A stretch of 64,000 nucleotides of DNA from NCBI GenBank assembly GCA_950295325.1, contig OX485808.1:21970527-22034526 (forward strand), given 5' to 3'. Source of the stretch: Polytrichum commune (taxonomy: Eukaryota > Streptophyta > Polytrichopsida > Polytrichales > Polytrichaceae). The position numbers were made by a program, and so were the translations under genes. The notes beneath the pieces were generated by a model. The model was not told where the DNA came from. It made no database searches and worked only from the letters and a program-made list of their open reading frames with translations. Positions within the stretch are counted from its first letter, which is position 1. Each line of letters starts with the position of its first letter. This document shows, piece by piece, positions 13,166-28,800 of the stretch.

Positions 13166-13259
13166 TTTGTATTGACATGTTTGTACCTAATTTTATTGGC
13201 TTCCTCCATCTGTGTTGCAGAGAGAGAGAGGGAAAGAAGTTGGTCCTGAGACCATCAGG

Positions 13260-14858
13260 ATGCCACAGCTTGAGGTGCTAACGGCCTTGGACAAGGCGAA
13301 GACACAATGGTACCATTTCACAGCGATTATCATTGCCGGCATGGGCTTCTTCACAGATGCCTATGACCTGTTCTCCATCCCCGTGGTGACCAAGCTCCTG
13401 GGCCGCATCTACTACTACGACCCGGCCTCAGGCAAGCCGGGAAGCTTGCCCCCAAACGTGAATGCAGCCGTGAACGGGGTGGCCCTGTGTGGAACTTTGG
13501 CCGGGCAACTCTTTTTCGGATGGCTCGGTGACCGGCTCGGCCGAAAGAAAGTCTACGGAATGACCCTCATGCTTATGGTCATCTCAGCCATCGGCTCGGG
13601 CCTCTCGTTCGGGCACACAGCGGGGTCGGTTATTACGACATTATGTTTCTTCCGGTTTTGGCTCGGATTCGGTATTGGAGGAGATTATCCCCTGTCCGCG
13701 ACAATTATGTCGGAGTACGCCAACACCAAGACACGTGGGGCATTTATTGCCGCTGTGTTTTCCATGCAAGGCACAGGCATCTTGTCAGCAGGGGCTGTGG
13801 GGTGCATTGTGTCAGCCATTTACAACCACATCAGCCCTGCACCCCCGTTTAGCGAGGACCCAGTGGCCTCGGTCCCTGACTCGGCCGACTTTGTGTGGCG
13901 TGTCATCCTCGCGTTTGGGGCACTCCCTGCTGTTGCCACTTACTACTACCGCATGAAGATGCCTGAGACCGCCCGGTTTACGGCACTCGTGGCCGGGAAC
14001 GCAAAGCAAGCTGCCCAAGACATGTCCAACGTGCTCCAAATGGACGTCCGAGTGGAGGAGAATCGCAATATCCGGAAGCAATACGATTTGTTTTCGTGGG
14101 AATTTGCCCGACGCCACGGCACCCAACTCCTTGGCACGACCTCATGTTGGTTTTTATTGGACGTCGCATTTTACTCACAGACCCTGTTCCAAAAGGACGT
14201 GTACAGCGCCATCGGGTGGCTCCCGAACAACAAGACCATGTCGGCCGTGGAAGAGGTGTTCAAAATCTCGAGGGCACAGTCGCTCATTGCGCTATGCTCG
14301 ACTGTGCCAGGCTACTGGGTCACAGTGGCACTCATTGATCGCATTGGCCGGTTCACCATCCAACTTCAAGGGTTCTTCTTCATGACCGTCTTCATGTTGG
14401 GCCTCACCATCCCCTACGATCATTGGAAGAACCACAACCACACAGGGTTCATCATCATGTATGCACTCACCTTTTTCTTTGCCAACTTTGGACCCAATAG
14501 TACGACTTTCATTGTGCCTGCCGAGCTCTTCCCCGCCCGGTTCCGGTCGACTTGCCATGGTATTTCCGCAGCCTCTGGGAAGGCTGGGGCTATCATTGGC
14601 TCTTTTGGGTTTTTGTATGCCGCCCAGAGCCCCAACCAGAGTGAGGATGACCCTGGCTACTCCCCTGGAATTGGCTTGAGGAATGCGCTCTTTTTGCTCG
14701 TTGGAACAAATGCGCTCGGATTCTTCTGCACATTTTTGGTGCCGGAGACAAACCAAATTTCGCTCGAAGATCTGTCTGGGGAGAATGAAGAAAACGCACG
14801 GGCCGACGCAGAACAAACTGCTGCCAATAATGCACACCAATCAATTGGGTCTCTTTAA
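13260..14858 (+). CDS. PHT1-family proton/phosphate symporter (532 aa)
   Basis: This is a plasma-membrane phosphate:H+ symporter of the major facilitator superfamily. The uninterrupted 532-codon frame starts at the ATG at 13260 ([20 protein letters not shown]), 40 nt after a splice acceptor (TGTTGCAG, ends 13220). An in-frame GTG upstream would cross that acceptor and is rejected. Family marks include [14 protein letters not shown] (residues 30-43), GDRLGRKK (90-97), the PHT1 signature [21 protein letters not shown]-type segment (140-160), [12 protein letters not shown] before helix 7, and [22 protein letters not shown] near the C-terminus. About twelve membrane segments and a long central hydrophilic loop fit the family, as does the length. 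Third codon positions are GC-rich compared with the AT-rich flanks. No frame damage is seen, so it should be functional. Confidence 0.97.
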   Translation: MPQLEVLTALDKAKTQWYHFTAIIIAGMGFFTDAYDLFSIPVVTKLLGRIYYYDPASGKPGSLPPNVNAAVNGVALCGTLAGQLFFGWLGDRLGRKKVYGMTLMLMVISAIGSGLSFGHTAGSVITTLCFFRFWLGFGIGGDYPLSATIMSEYANTKTRGAFIAAVFSMQGTGILSAGAVGCIVSAIYNHISPAPPFSEDPVASVPDSADFVWRVILAFGALPAVATYYYRMKMPETARFTALVAGNAKQAAQDMSNVLQMDVRVEENRNIRKQYDLFSWEFARRHGTQLLGTTSCWFLLDVAFYSQTLFQKDVYSAIGWLPNNKTMSAVEEVFKISRAQSLIALCSTVPGYWVTVALIDRIGRFTIQLQGFFFMTVFMLGLTIPYDHWKNHNHTGFIIMYALTFFFANFGPNSTTFIVPAELFPARFRSTCHGISAASGKAGAIIGSFGFLYAAQSPNQSEDDPGYSPGIGLRNALFLLVGTNALGFFCTFLVPETNQISLEDLSGENEENARADAEQTAANNAHQSIGSL

Positions 14859-16819
14859 AATTTGACCGCCCAGTTCCAATTTACAGCTCTCTGAAAAACA
14901 CTTGGCAATGCAGGCTCTCCGCTTTGTTCGCATTTGGATGGGATGTAATTGATGAGTCAAAGGAGACCTTCAATTTCCATCTGGAAAATTAATTAGTGTC
15001 CATCCAAGTGATTGTTGAGTTAACAACTAGGTGCAAGTTACCTCAAGCTGTGTGATCATTGCCATGGAGGGATCGGATAATCTTGGCAACAACAACTCTT
15101 GATGAGAACATACTTCACCGCCAACTGTCAAGTTACCTGCAGTAATTGAAACCCAGCCTTAAAACCCTAGACTGCTTTTTACACAAGTTTTTTGACTTTT
15201 TGCTGCGTAGTACCATGTCTGAGGCCATGTTTAGGGTTTAGGGTTCAATGTTTAGACCTCCGTATTGAATTAATCTTAGTGTGGAGGGGCATCAACTTGA
15301 GATAAGTTGTGTAGCCAGTGTGTCGGAAGCTATAAGGGCGCGAATGGAAGACAAAAAAAGGGAGTGGGTAGCAGCTTTGGATGACGATAATGATGCAAGT
15401 CATGAGTTGACAAGCTGATATGTGAAATTTACTCTTTCAATTCGAGTCCTTGGGTTTTCTACTTGACAGATTATCTCAAAAATGCAAGTGCCCAGTGTTT
15501 AATGTTGAGTTAGTGTTCATACATACCCTTGAGGGTTTAATAATATCATTTCGAAATGTGCTAACTGAACATTTAGGTGATGATTCTTCCAATATCGATT
15601 CACCTCATAATCCAACCTTTTGAGTTGGCTTGAAGCAAAGGATGAAAATTACAGCCCTATGTTTTGGCAGGCATTGATTCAGTGCCATTGTTTGATATTA
15701 TTGAAGATCCAATGTGAAATTGGTGTGGATATATGATTTGAAACGTCTGTGATGCAATGTTGTTCATGGACTCCACCATGGTCAAGATTTACAACACTGT
15801 TCTTCACGATTTCCGAATCTTATCTGAAGTTCATGAGTGATGTCTGGACATGTCATTGCCCACCACTGTCATTCGGGAAAAAATCAAAATGCAGTTGGAT
15901 ATTTGATATTCCTACCCAAGCATAAGAAACGGGGTTGGCGCGCACATGTCTGTTGATTGTTTGGTCAAAGCACATGGTTCAGTTCCAGAGGGAAGAGTGT
16001 AGAGTACTTGTGTGTCCTCTGTAGCCCGCCTTTCGACACTCAAAAAGACATTGTACAAACCTTTCTGGACGGAGGAGGGCAAAACAAGTGGGAAGCAGTA
16101 CCATTGAAAGCTTTTCTTAAATTTAAAAAAAAAATGAAATACTTATCTATGCAGGTTTTTAATTTGTAGAACCAGTGAGCGTGCTTGTGTCCTGTATCCT
16201 GGCCCACATTAAGTTACCAGGAGCCTTACCTGTGCTAACTGCACTTCCTACTCGTTCTTTTAAGCCGCATCTGGGCATTGTTGCGAATATTAAATTACTC
16301 AAAATTTTGTTGTGGAGTCTCGTTGGTCCTTGAAACAGGATTTCAATACATCTTAGAATGTAGTTTCTGGATATCACATGTATAAACTAGGAATTTCCAA
16401 AGTGTTCATTATATGCGAGTCCAAAACCAACCATAGACTCTCATGTTCAAATCATTGTTCATCCGAGGCAAGAATCTATAGGGGTCGTTGTTGGGTAAAG
16501 CCACATGCTGTAGGTACCAAATAGTGTGGACCACACCAAATCAAATGTTCGGTGTAGTCTTTTTATTTATATTATTGCACGCGCTACCACATCTTCCTTG
16601 CCAACATTGATACAGGTAACACTGTTACACGTGTACACACACAGGCCAGATAAGAACATACGAAGCTGGGTCCAACTGAAGCAGCTACCAGCACATACAT
16701 ATGAAGTTTTGCTTCAGCAGACATGTGATGTTTTTCCATGTACTGGAGAGTTGAAGAAAACCACCGACATATATAATAGCCTCAACATCAAACCCTCGAC
16801 AAGAACATCATTCATGAAA

Positions 16820-16862
<43 letters not shown>

Positions 16863-19800
16863 TGGTTCCACACCAGGCCCTCACCCCAATGAATGGGGAG
16901 AGGTGATTGATACACTAAACATGGTATTCAGTGTCACCGATTCTAATTGTCTTGCTTGATACTAATTGTAAACCATAGTGTAGTGTGTCACCAACACTAA
17001 ATCTTAACCCAACATTATTTGTCATTCCTTGTAAAATTTTTGGGGGCTTATAGATTTACAGTGTCACAATTACTGTCACTTATCACGTGATTTTTTATCC
17101 AAATGTCAATCATCCATGACAGTATTTTATCACAAGTTGCTGAGAAGAGAAGGTAGGGTTTTGACCACTGGAGGACCTCATCCCTCATCCATGATAATAT
17201 TTGTTCACTTATTCACAAGAAAATGTCATCGGAGAAGTTATCACAGTGACATAATATACCATATGACACTAAATATCACAGTTAGTGTAGTTACAGATGA
17301 ACCGATTGAGTTTGGGAAATAACTGGGTGAAGTTCAAGGCCTGAGGAAAATTACGGATCACTTCAGAGGAATCTATAGAATACACCTCATTTTAATAAAG
17401 AAAAATTGGAAGGTGTCAACATGTAACTAGTTGGACTTGGAAGCACTAGGATCTTGACCGATTATAGTAGAGGCACCTATTCCCGAACATGACCCCATCA
17501 ACAATCTATAGGGTACCAAGATTTTGATCAAGCTGGGACTGAATTACAATCAAGCCGGAATCAATTGTGTCATGACACATGTTCTAGTTTTGAGTGTTAA
17601 AGTGAGGAGTGAGCGGTTATGGCAGACTCTAGACATTTATAATATGTTTAGACCAACTTTTGACTTCAAAAATTCTCAGTATTTCAATGTCAATAATAAA
17701 ATTATCAAATTTTTTTTTTTTGCAATCCTCCTTATTTCTATCTTCATGCACGGAAAAAAAAATCCACCATCTTATACTTCTCTAGATCTTGTGCAAAATT
17801 TCTTAAGTGATTGGTTATGGGTGCCTCTACTCTATGCCCAAAAACCTTCCCAGACACTGCCTAGCTGATCCTAAAACTTTTATCTCAAGTATGGTGGACT
17901 ACCGTACCATGATATGGACTTACCTAGATGATATGACTTGTTACTCAAAAAGATGTAACTTTTGGGCATCAAAGTTTCATTATGTTCTAAAATAAAATAA
18001 AAATATTATTTTAAAAAGTATTTTTATATTTTATATTTTTAGATACTTTTTAAAAAAGAGGAGGAAGAAGAAGATGATGATGTCTGTTTGTGTAAAAAAA
18101 ATGCATCCTCGATTTTATTCTTATTTTTTAAATTGCTAAAAAAAAGCTTAGCAACTTTAAATGGTAATTCTTGCTAACTGAAACAAAAGTGCAGCTTGAG
18201 TAAGTTAGAATCTACACTATATATCTTAGTTAAACTCTTCTTAATTGAACACCTATATCTAAGTTGTACATGACAAGGGTTGTAGTGAAACATGGACACC
18301 AAAAATAGTGCATGTCTACAGTGAGATTGAATTACGTGCTCAATATATATAAACACTATTTTAGGTTTAATAATGAACAAAATTGGGAGAACCTATGTGC
18401 TTGTTTAAAGGGAAAAATAACAATATTAATAACCATCTTCACTTTGACCTCCTATAGCTTTTGCACTTCCACTCCACTCATGTAAGTTGAAATGACATTA
18501 TTTGTGATTCACAATTACTAACGTATGCTCAAGACAATTCCCAATCCACTCCAATAACCACTTTTATGCATGCAATTGGAAGTGCCCACAATAGCCTGAC
18601 CACACACCCTCCTTTTAGTAAAAAAATGTGGGACTTATGTTTCACTCAAAACGCTATACCATTTTCAAAGAGAGGGAATAATCAGCCATATATTCCCCTT
18701 TTTTGAGCAGAGGCTATCGTCAAAATCTTCCCAATATCGAGGAAAAACATCGCTAGTTTTTGGATGAAAATAGCTTCATTTGGATGAACGAAATAGGGTC
18801 AAACATAACATTCATCCAATAATACGGATGTAAAATTAATATTACTCCTTTTTCTTTAAAAAATAAATTAAATCCCTCCTTACCTTCTTTCTTGGCCTTG
18901 GCTGAGGCTTGGAAGTTGGACCCCCTCATTCTCCAGTCATTGAATAGAATTTGAAAGAGCTTGCCCAAATACGGACACTCAATTATGAGGTGGGTGGGTG
19001 CAGAGCACGGAAAGTTGAGTGCCCCATTTTCTACGACACGGATGGATGTAGTTGGAGGACTAACTTAAGTCAAGCTCATAGGGATTGTGCTTCTACGTGG
19101 AGAGGGGGAATTATTGCATACGAGTGTATCTTTCATTCATCCAACACCAAAGGCCCGCAACGGAATGCAACCCAGACGTTACTCTTTCTAGTTGAATAGG
19201 CACCGGAATCAGCTTTAATGACCCCGAATTAGTATGGTCGAGTTCATTTTGAGATGAGTGGCAACAAACCTATAGGGGGTCAAGTTTTTATGTTGGATGG
19301 ATGATTATGTACTTTTGTATGCGATAATTCCCTCCCTCCATGTCATGCTAGATACGTCGAAGCATTTGGCCTTATTATGGGCACTTTCACAAAAACAATG
19401 TTGACTCTTGGATCAGCTTGGGAATTGTTTCATCCCAGTTAGCAGTTGTGAACTCAAAGTAAAGATGCAAAAGTTATAAGAGGTCAATATGAAGTTTTTT
19501 TTTTTTTTACCTCTCTTTAAATGACCACATAGGCCCATCCAACCGTGTTCGTTATTGACTTTGGGATGATTGATATTTTTTGTATTTATAGTCCGTCCTC
19601 GTTGTAACACATTGTAATTGTATATATTCTTAGCTAGCTTACAAACCCTGAGAAAAATACTTGTGAAAAAAAATGCTCACAACCATTCGAGGGTTTCAAA
19701 TAAAACGGTCGTGATTTAGTCTAATATGAAGGTAGAGAGGGAATTATCGCATATGAGCATACCTCCTATTCATCCAACATAAAAACCCTAAAATAGTATG

Positions 19801-21302
19801 CAACCGGGAGGTTACTCTCCTTGGTTGATTCGACACCCGAATTAGCTTCAAAGACCCTCGATCATTAGTCTAGCCCAAGTCTTTTGATATGAATCGACAC
19901 CAAAAACCTATAGGGGTTCAAGGTTGTGGGTTGGATGGATGAGAGATAAGCAATAATTCCTTCTATTGGATGTAAAGCAATACAGAACATTCACTTTGCA
20001 CAATCATGGGAAGTAACTAACTCCATAAACCTTCTCCTTCATACAAACAATGCCTGCCATCTATGTCCCAACAAGAAGATGGTATTCATCAATGCACAGG
20101 GAGAACCCATCGCTAGCTACAGATGAACCCATTGAGTTTGAGAAATGACCAGTTGAAGTTCAAAACTTCAGGAAGATTACCAATTATTTCAGGGAACCTG
20201 TGGAATATACCTTGAATTATTAAAGAAAAATCAAAAGATTGCAACCCGATTATACCCCAAAAAACCCCCCCAGACACTGGCATTCATCTTTCAAAGCTCA
20301 CGAGATTCCAGTTTCTGATTAGCGCACTGGGTTGAGGGCTTCTGATTTGTCTTCCGGCTTTCTGTTGCACCCAAAAAACCTTGGAACGTTGTGAAATGAG
20401 ACTCGCATGTTAAATTTTGAAATACTAAACAACATTAGATGTGCAGGATATGTGAATGCTGCAGCTGAGTTACAATTGAAGACGTCGTTCGGGCAGCAGG
20501 AATCAACTCTTGAAGCATCAAGGAGATAATTGGCTCAGGATCGAGAAGGACGCTGTCGTCGACACAGAAGGAAATACTGAAAAAGTACCCAAATCTACAT
20601 CTGTCAGGGACCATGACACAGATCTTGTCGGTCCAATCGGAAGAAGTGAACTCTGCAGCATTAAATTACTCGGGACGTAATTGCAAGCGCCTCAACACAA
20701 CTCGATGACTCGGAAGGCTTCAGAGGACAAAATTGTTGGAACTCTTCGCAGATATACATCATTACATGCTCACTGCTAATCGTGGTGCCCATGTCGGATC
20801 GCCGTGACAGCTACGGGCCAGATTTCGGATAAAAACGCATCAAGTAGGCAGTCTCTGCCAGCTCTGCCTAAACCAGGAAATTGAAAGACACTTCAAACAA
20901 GTCTGATGATGAAATTTTACATCCAAGGCTTGTAAGCGATAATGCAACAGGAAATCTTCGTGATTTGATACGCACTGGAAAATAATACTTCACTGATACT
21001 CCACTCGTTAAATCCTCCAACGACTAACGGAGCCATTTGTGCTTGTGCAACCCTATCAGTAGGTAGAGGATAAATAACAAAGATCCCGGTGTAGCATTAA
21101 CATAGTTTACAATATTCATGTTACAGGACATACATTCGATTTTTGACGTAATGCATGCTGGAGCATCCAAATGATTCACATCCAGAACAAAAATTGTAAC
21201 GATAATGCATCAAGTATGTATGTCATATTACATAGGTAAAGTCTGAAAATGCTTCCATAGTTCAGCACATTTGGTTTTAAACAAAATCAACCACTACGCT
21301 CA

Positions 21303-22562
<1,260 letters not shown>

Positions 22563-22732
22563 CTACAAGTGCCATTGTAATAAACTCAGCAAGGTACTAC
22601 AATATAGAGAACAATGTAGGGACCAATACCCCTAAAGAGAAGGTTATCTGTGCTCTACACCCCCTCCTTGATACCAAAACTCTTCAACCCCACATACGCA
22701 TACATGCAACACAAACAAACCAACAAACCTCA

Positions 22733-22894
<162 letters not shown>

Positions 22895-25800
22895 TTACAA
22901 AACCCCCGGGGGCGAAATAATATGAGACCAAAGCCGGTACGTAGCCGAAACACCTCGTCAAAAAAAAAACTCAACAGTGCAGATCGGTATACAGCAAACT
23001 GAATGCAAAACGAAGCTTAGTGCGAAGGCTGGATAAACTTCGAGAGAGGCGTGTACGAAGACGCCTCCAAGAAGTGAAAGAACAGCTCGTGGCTATGGCG
23101 GGCAGGAGTTCCCTTCGCCATTTATCCCTCGCTAGGGAGAGAGACGCTCCCTGATTGGGTGCCCCGGCGGAGCCGGTCATCACCTCCTGGTGACTGGTAT
23201 TAGCAGGTGACCATCTTCACAGGGGACTCTCTGCCCCATGCCGTTGCCCATGTTCCCGCCTTAATTCCTGTACATGTGCCAGGTTCGTGTCAGACCATAG
23301 GCAGCGGTTCCTTCAAAGTAGGTATACAATGTGGATGATGAACTTGGATGAAACTAGTACTTCTTGGGAACTTGAGTTCCTTGGATTCTTGCAATACACC
23401 ATAGTAATGTGGATGTAAACGGTGGATGATTCAAGGCAACTCGAGTGATGTGGATTGATAGTCTTGGATGAAATGTGGCACTTCTTGGCACATAATTTTA
23501 GTTGGTGAAAGGGGAGTTGTTGCATACGAGCATACCTCTCATCCATCCTCATTGAAGCCTCATCCCATCTAGGTTTGTAGGTATTGTAATCCGTCTCAAA
23601 TGTGGTGTAAGAGACTAATATGGGTTCTTTGATGCTAAACTCAATGTCAAATCAACAAAATGACAATTCATCCCTTTGCAGTCGTTTCAACATTTTTTTA
23701 TTTATCATTCATTCATTTACCAGAAGGCAGCCATTTGTTAATTGGTTAGCATTTCCATATGATTTTCTTAGACTTGTTAGAAATCGCGATGTGTGAAAAG
23801 AGACTCCGTTGCTGATCATCACATTGTCTACGATCTGAATATAGGTAAGGTGGTATGGAGTTCACAATGTGACTCCATATCGTTTGACTTGAGTGGTCCT
23901 ATTTTATGATGGGCTCGAAATATATTAAGTTATGTCGCGAGGACTAGTGCAACAAGGTCGATGAACTAATTAATCACTTCAAATAAATACTCACTTTGTC
24001 ACCCAACCCATGCTCATCCAACAAATTATACATGGTTGGATAAGGAACAGTAGCAATACATGTCAACATCCGTATAACATCACATATCTCATGCATTTGA
24101 ATGAATACCGTAACACCAAAGCAGGTTCATCACCTGGCGAACGAATTTTTTTTTTTTTTGAAAAAATAAGGTTCGTTTGCTAAAAATAGATTTTTTTGAA
24201 ATTCGTTCTTCTATTTTGAGGGAAAAAAAATCGTCCTAGAACAGAGTAGATGTACCGGGATGACAACTTAAATTGATTTTTTCAACAGAGTATGCTTCAC
24301 CCAACTTTCTGGATTTTCGTTCTTTTCATAATATAATTTTCCATAATTTCGTTCTTCATGGCCTGGAATTTCTGATTCTTTTCGTTTTTTTTTTTTGGAA
24401 TTATTTAAGAACGAATCTGCTATGGTGTTACGGTATGTGACTCTACACGATTGAAAGTCACATGGTGAAGACATTAGATACAAGTGAGTATGTTAAAGGG
24501 TATCACTTTATGCACGGTTCGGGTGCATGTAACTGCTTATGAAGGACATGTATTGTTTCATCACACCTAACTACATATGCTCCCCCCATGCTCCCAACCA
24601 CCAAATCTCGTTCTACCCTGCACTCCCATGTGCGACTAATAAGGGTCAAATGAGGTATGTGAGTTTTTTAACATTTCAACAAAATTCATATGTGTTGCGA
24701 ATCATATGGAATCATTGTCGTTGTGCTCGTGACACAATTGCTAATTCAAATAATATTTTTGATATTTTTTTGTGCTAGGTAAGGGAGAATAGTGTTCAAA
24801 GTGTCCATTGTAGGCAATATTGCTCTTACCTTACATGTCACACAATGAGACGTGTGAGCTACATTGTACATCTCAATAAGTGCGCCCTGCATTGTTCATC
24901 ATCAACCTACATAAATGATCATGCAAACTCTGGACGGCAATTGAAGATGATGGTATAAGATACTCATGGGGCAACTTTATTGCCATCTAACAAGTCATGG
25001 AGGTCACTCTAATAAACATGCCACGTCTGTTGTAGTGCAACGTTAAATTGTATTTGCAATGTACCTAAAAATGGTAGTAAATGGAGCAAAGTCAACTTGC
25101 TAAGCAAAGCCAATGAACAAAGTCGTAGAGAAACATTTTATGATTAAGTGCAACATGTCCACACTTATGGATGTTTACTTGGGATAAGAATGTGATGAGG
25201 GGTGAATTGTGATGGGTTGGAACACAACATGGATGGATGGATAAGTCATTCGGTTACTTTTCTTAATTGGACACCAATATTTGATTTGTTGTGTGGTTAT
25301 GTATGGATCTAAGACCAAACACCATATAGACACACATTTCAAGAGATTAGACTATGCCTTTAGCTACTTCACACTCAATAGTCAACAAAATTGGGAGGAC
25401 CTATATATTCCTCGGAGGATTCAACATAGGTACATGCACTTCCAATAATTGTAACTAACTAAGGGTAGGTTTGATATTCAATATGATTTTTGTTGATGTT
25501 TCGTCATACATTTGCTAACCAAAACACAAACTTCAAGAGGTAAAGATGATCAATAAGTTAGAAGATGGAGAACAAGAGAAACGAGCCACTTAACACCCGC
25601 TTAAGTTACCTTATGTGAAATTCGCAAGGAGAGCTTCAAGCACTCAAGCAAGGCAACACATATGAAAGTCTTTTGTAATTCCCATCAAGGTTTGTTTACA
25701 CCATGGACCATGAAGTCGTCCCAAGGCCCTGTAAAATATGTGAACATTTCCAATTGGTTGTTGAACTCATCCCCAGGACCACTCCAGTTTACACCAAGGA

Positions 25801-28800
25801 AAAAACGTCTAAGCGACCATGAAGTTCGAGGTCTCTGAAAGACATATTTTAAGGCCTACATTATCCACTAACGTGGTCCAATGGGTTTTGCGGTGGAAGA
25901 GGTGAAAGAGCTACTTGGGTAGAAAATGGCAAGGGCTCATGGCAGAGAAATATTGTTATAGTAAAACTTTAATGATATTTTTTTTGGAAGAAAAGATGAA
26001 AACAAGAGAAGATAAAAAAATGGTAAAAAAAATTATTTTCTTTTTTCAAAACTGCTCTTTTTGGACACATGTTAAAAATATTTTAACACATTCAATTTCT
26101 GGTGCATGGTCATACCTCTTGGTCCACATCCGGATAACACCTAGTGAGGGGGGCCCAATGACTTTGTAAATCGGTTTCTTAAGAAATCGGACCATGGAAG
26201 TTGGACCATGAAGTCGGATCATGGAAAAAGGCCATCTTTCATGGTCCATGGTGTAAGCCGGCCCTCAATGAAACAAAAATTGATGTCAGGTGTAATTAGA
26301 TCGACCGCATCAATGTGACAACAGGCCATTTCCCTTGATCATTGTGCGTGCCAACCTCACTTACGAGCCAAATGAACCTCACTTACAACCGTTGATTTAT
26401 TCTATTTTATCATGTGTGAGGATCCACATGAATTAAAATTCATTGAAATAGCAACTGGTTGAGGGCCCGGTCACATATGACTTCACACTACACTTGAGGG
26501 TCCATGACCACACTCCATGAGTTTGGAGGTGTGTTGGGGATGGCCTTTGGACACTCACTTTGAAAATCCACTGCTAATTTCCATATTGTCTGTCAATGCA
26601 TTAATTCTACTGCATTTGCTAGTCACTTTAAATATTCAGGTACTCGTGTGAAGCAGCTTAGGCTCAAAGCTAAAAGGTGTCCAGAAATCAGTTCAATCCG
26701 AGACTTGCCTCAGTAGCACTACTACACTAGATCTATCCAATTTAGTGTGGCCCACACATTCATCATCGACCCTCATTGATTGTCTTGCAAGCCTCGCTTT
26801 GTAGTAACTAGAGATGGTGTCATATGATATTTGGTGTTATACGACTAAGTGACGATGATCACTCTAATTAACATTGTACACCGTCTCAATGTCACACTAA
26901 TTAAGAAAGATAGATAGATATGAAGATGGGTTCTGAACGAAGCAAACCATGCCACGTGAAAAACCAGTGTGCTTGTTTGACCTCCACCTCGATTCGTAAG
27001 CTTTATCTACAACCAAAGGTATAGGTAAACCAATGTAGGATTCAGCTACTTATCTTGAGCAAACACCTTATATTTATGTGGCGTCGGGTTAGGTGTGGGT
27101 CTCGAAATAGACACCAAAAAGACATGCGTTCAACAAAGATTGGACTGCATGCTTAAAGTTTCCTAACTATTCTAGGTTCAACAGTGAGTATCATTGGAGG
27201 GGCCTCCCTGGTCGTTTTATGGGTCTGTTAGTTTTGACTTTGAGATTCATAACACCAACATGGAAGTTCAGAAAACTCCACATATTGTTGTGAAAATCTC
27301 ATACCACGACATTTATGGATCCAAGAAAAACCCTACCTTTGAGATCCAAGTTGAGAATGATGGGAAACATCTAAAAACTCACCATTTGAAACACATTTAC
27401 ATTATGTTGCACCTACTTCTTGTCATTTGTTAAGAGAGAGACAAACCATGTATACAAAGAGACAAGGGTTCGGTGCAAATCTCAAGCTCTTAAGATGCAT
27501 GCTCAGGCATAAGTTGGGGCTTATATACATATTGGGGCACACCTGGTACTAGGTCCAGGTAGTCGGTCCTGGTTGCACAGTAGGATTGGCGCCTCAGTCT
27601 AACTCGACTACCTAGGCCGATACCCGGGCTGCTGCACACGCAACCCGAGGTCCATAACTACTATGTCAGCTGGTCTAGTCACTGCAGATACCCTGGACCT
27701 ATGTTGATAAGTACTCATCCGTATGTTGACGGTTGTCTATTATAATTATCACTAACCCCCATGTGGGGTGATTAATGATGCTTAGTCTTCATACTTAGGA
27801 AATTTAACTAAGGTTGTTAATGTAATTAACTTATTGCCTTAACACTCCTCCTCAACCTAATGTTAACCTCATTAAAAACTTTATCAAGTAAAACCCGTGT
27901 TGGGATAAAACCTTGACAAAGAAAAAGATATTAACAATCAGGTGAGGGTAAGTTTTGGAGTGATCTCATTCCGGCTGCATAGATCAACTTCTTATGCTTA
28001 TAAGCCGGAAGGGCCTTAGTTAGCATATCAGCTACATTATGTTTAGATTCTACCTTTTGAATCACTAATTGCCTTTTATCTATCAAGTCTTGAGTAAAGC
28101 TGAAAATGTGAGGACTTATATGTTTGGTCCTATCAGCCTTGATAAATCCCGAAGACATTTGCCTAATGCAAGCGGCATTGTCTTTGAAGATGGTTGTTGG
28201 TTTCTCCTCCTCATGGATCTTGCATTGTTAGTTTGGGATCCGCTCCATCGTCCGCAACCAAACACACTCGCCAACAACCTCATGAAACGCTAGCAGCTCC
28301 GCGTGATTCGTCGAGGTCACGGTCACAGTCTACTTGGTCAATTTCCAAGAAATCCGGGCTCCGCACTTAAAGAAGATATAGCCGGCACTCAATTCTAAAA
28401 GGCGCATGTTATTTATCTACAACGAGTAGGAGCGATATGAAAACTTGTACAAATATATAAATTATTATTATTTCTCTATCAAGTTAACCTAATAATAGTA
28501 GAAAATAAAAATGAGATAATCAAATATTAGGTCCGTTGAATAAATTTAGGTATATGAATAATTAGCTTAGTCAATAAAATTCTAAAAAAAGCAACAATTG
28601 ATTTTTTGATAATTCTTTTAGGATTCACTAAGCTAAAATTAATAAATGAGTAGTTGATAAGCTAAGGTTTAGGATATCCCAAGGATCCGAACGGACTGTG
28701 TGCCAATACAATCAAACAAGTGGAGTATACATCGTTTATTATCGAAATTCATTTTGGAAAGTGTTTTTTAACACCATCAAGTAAAAACTAAATGAAATCT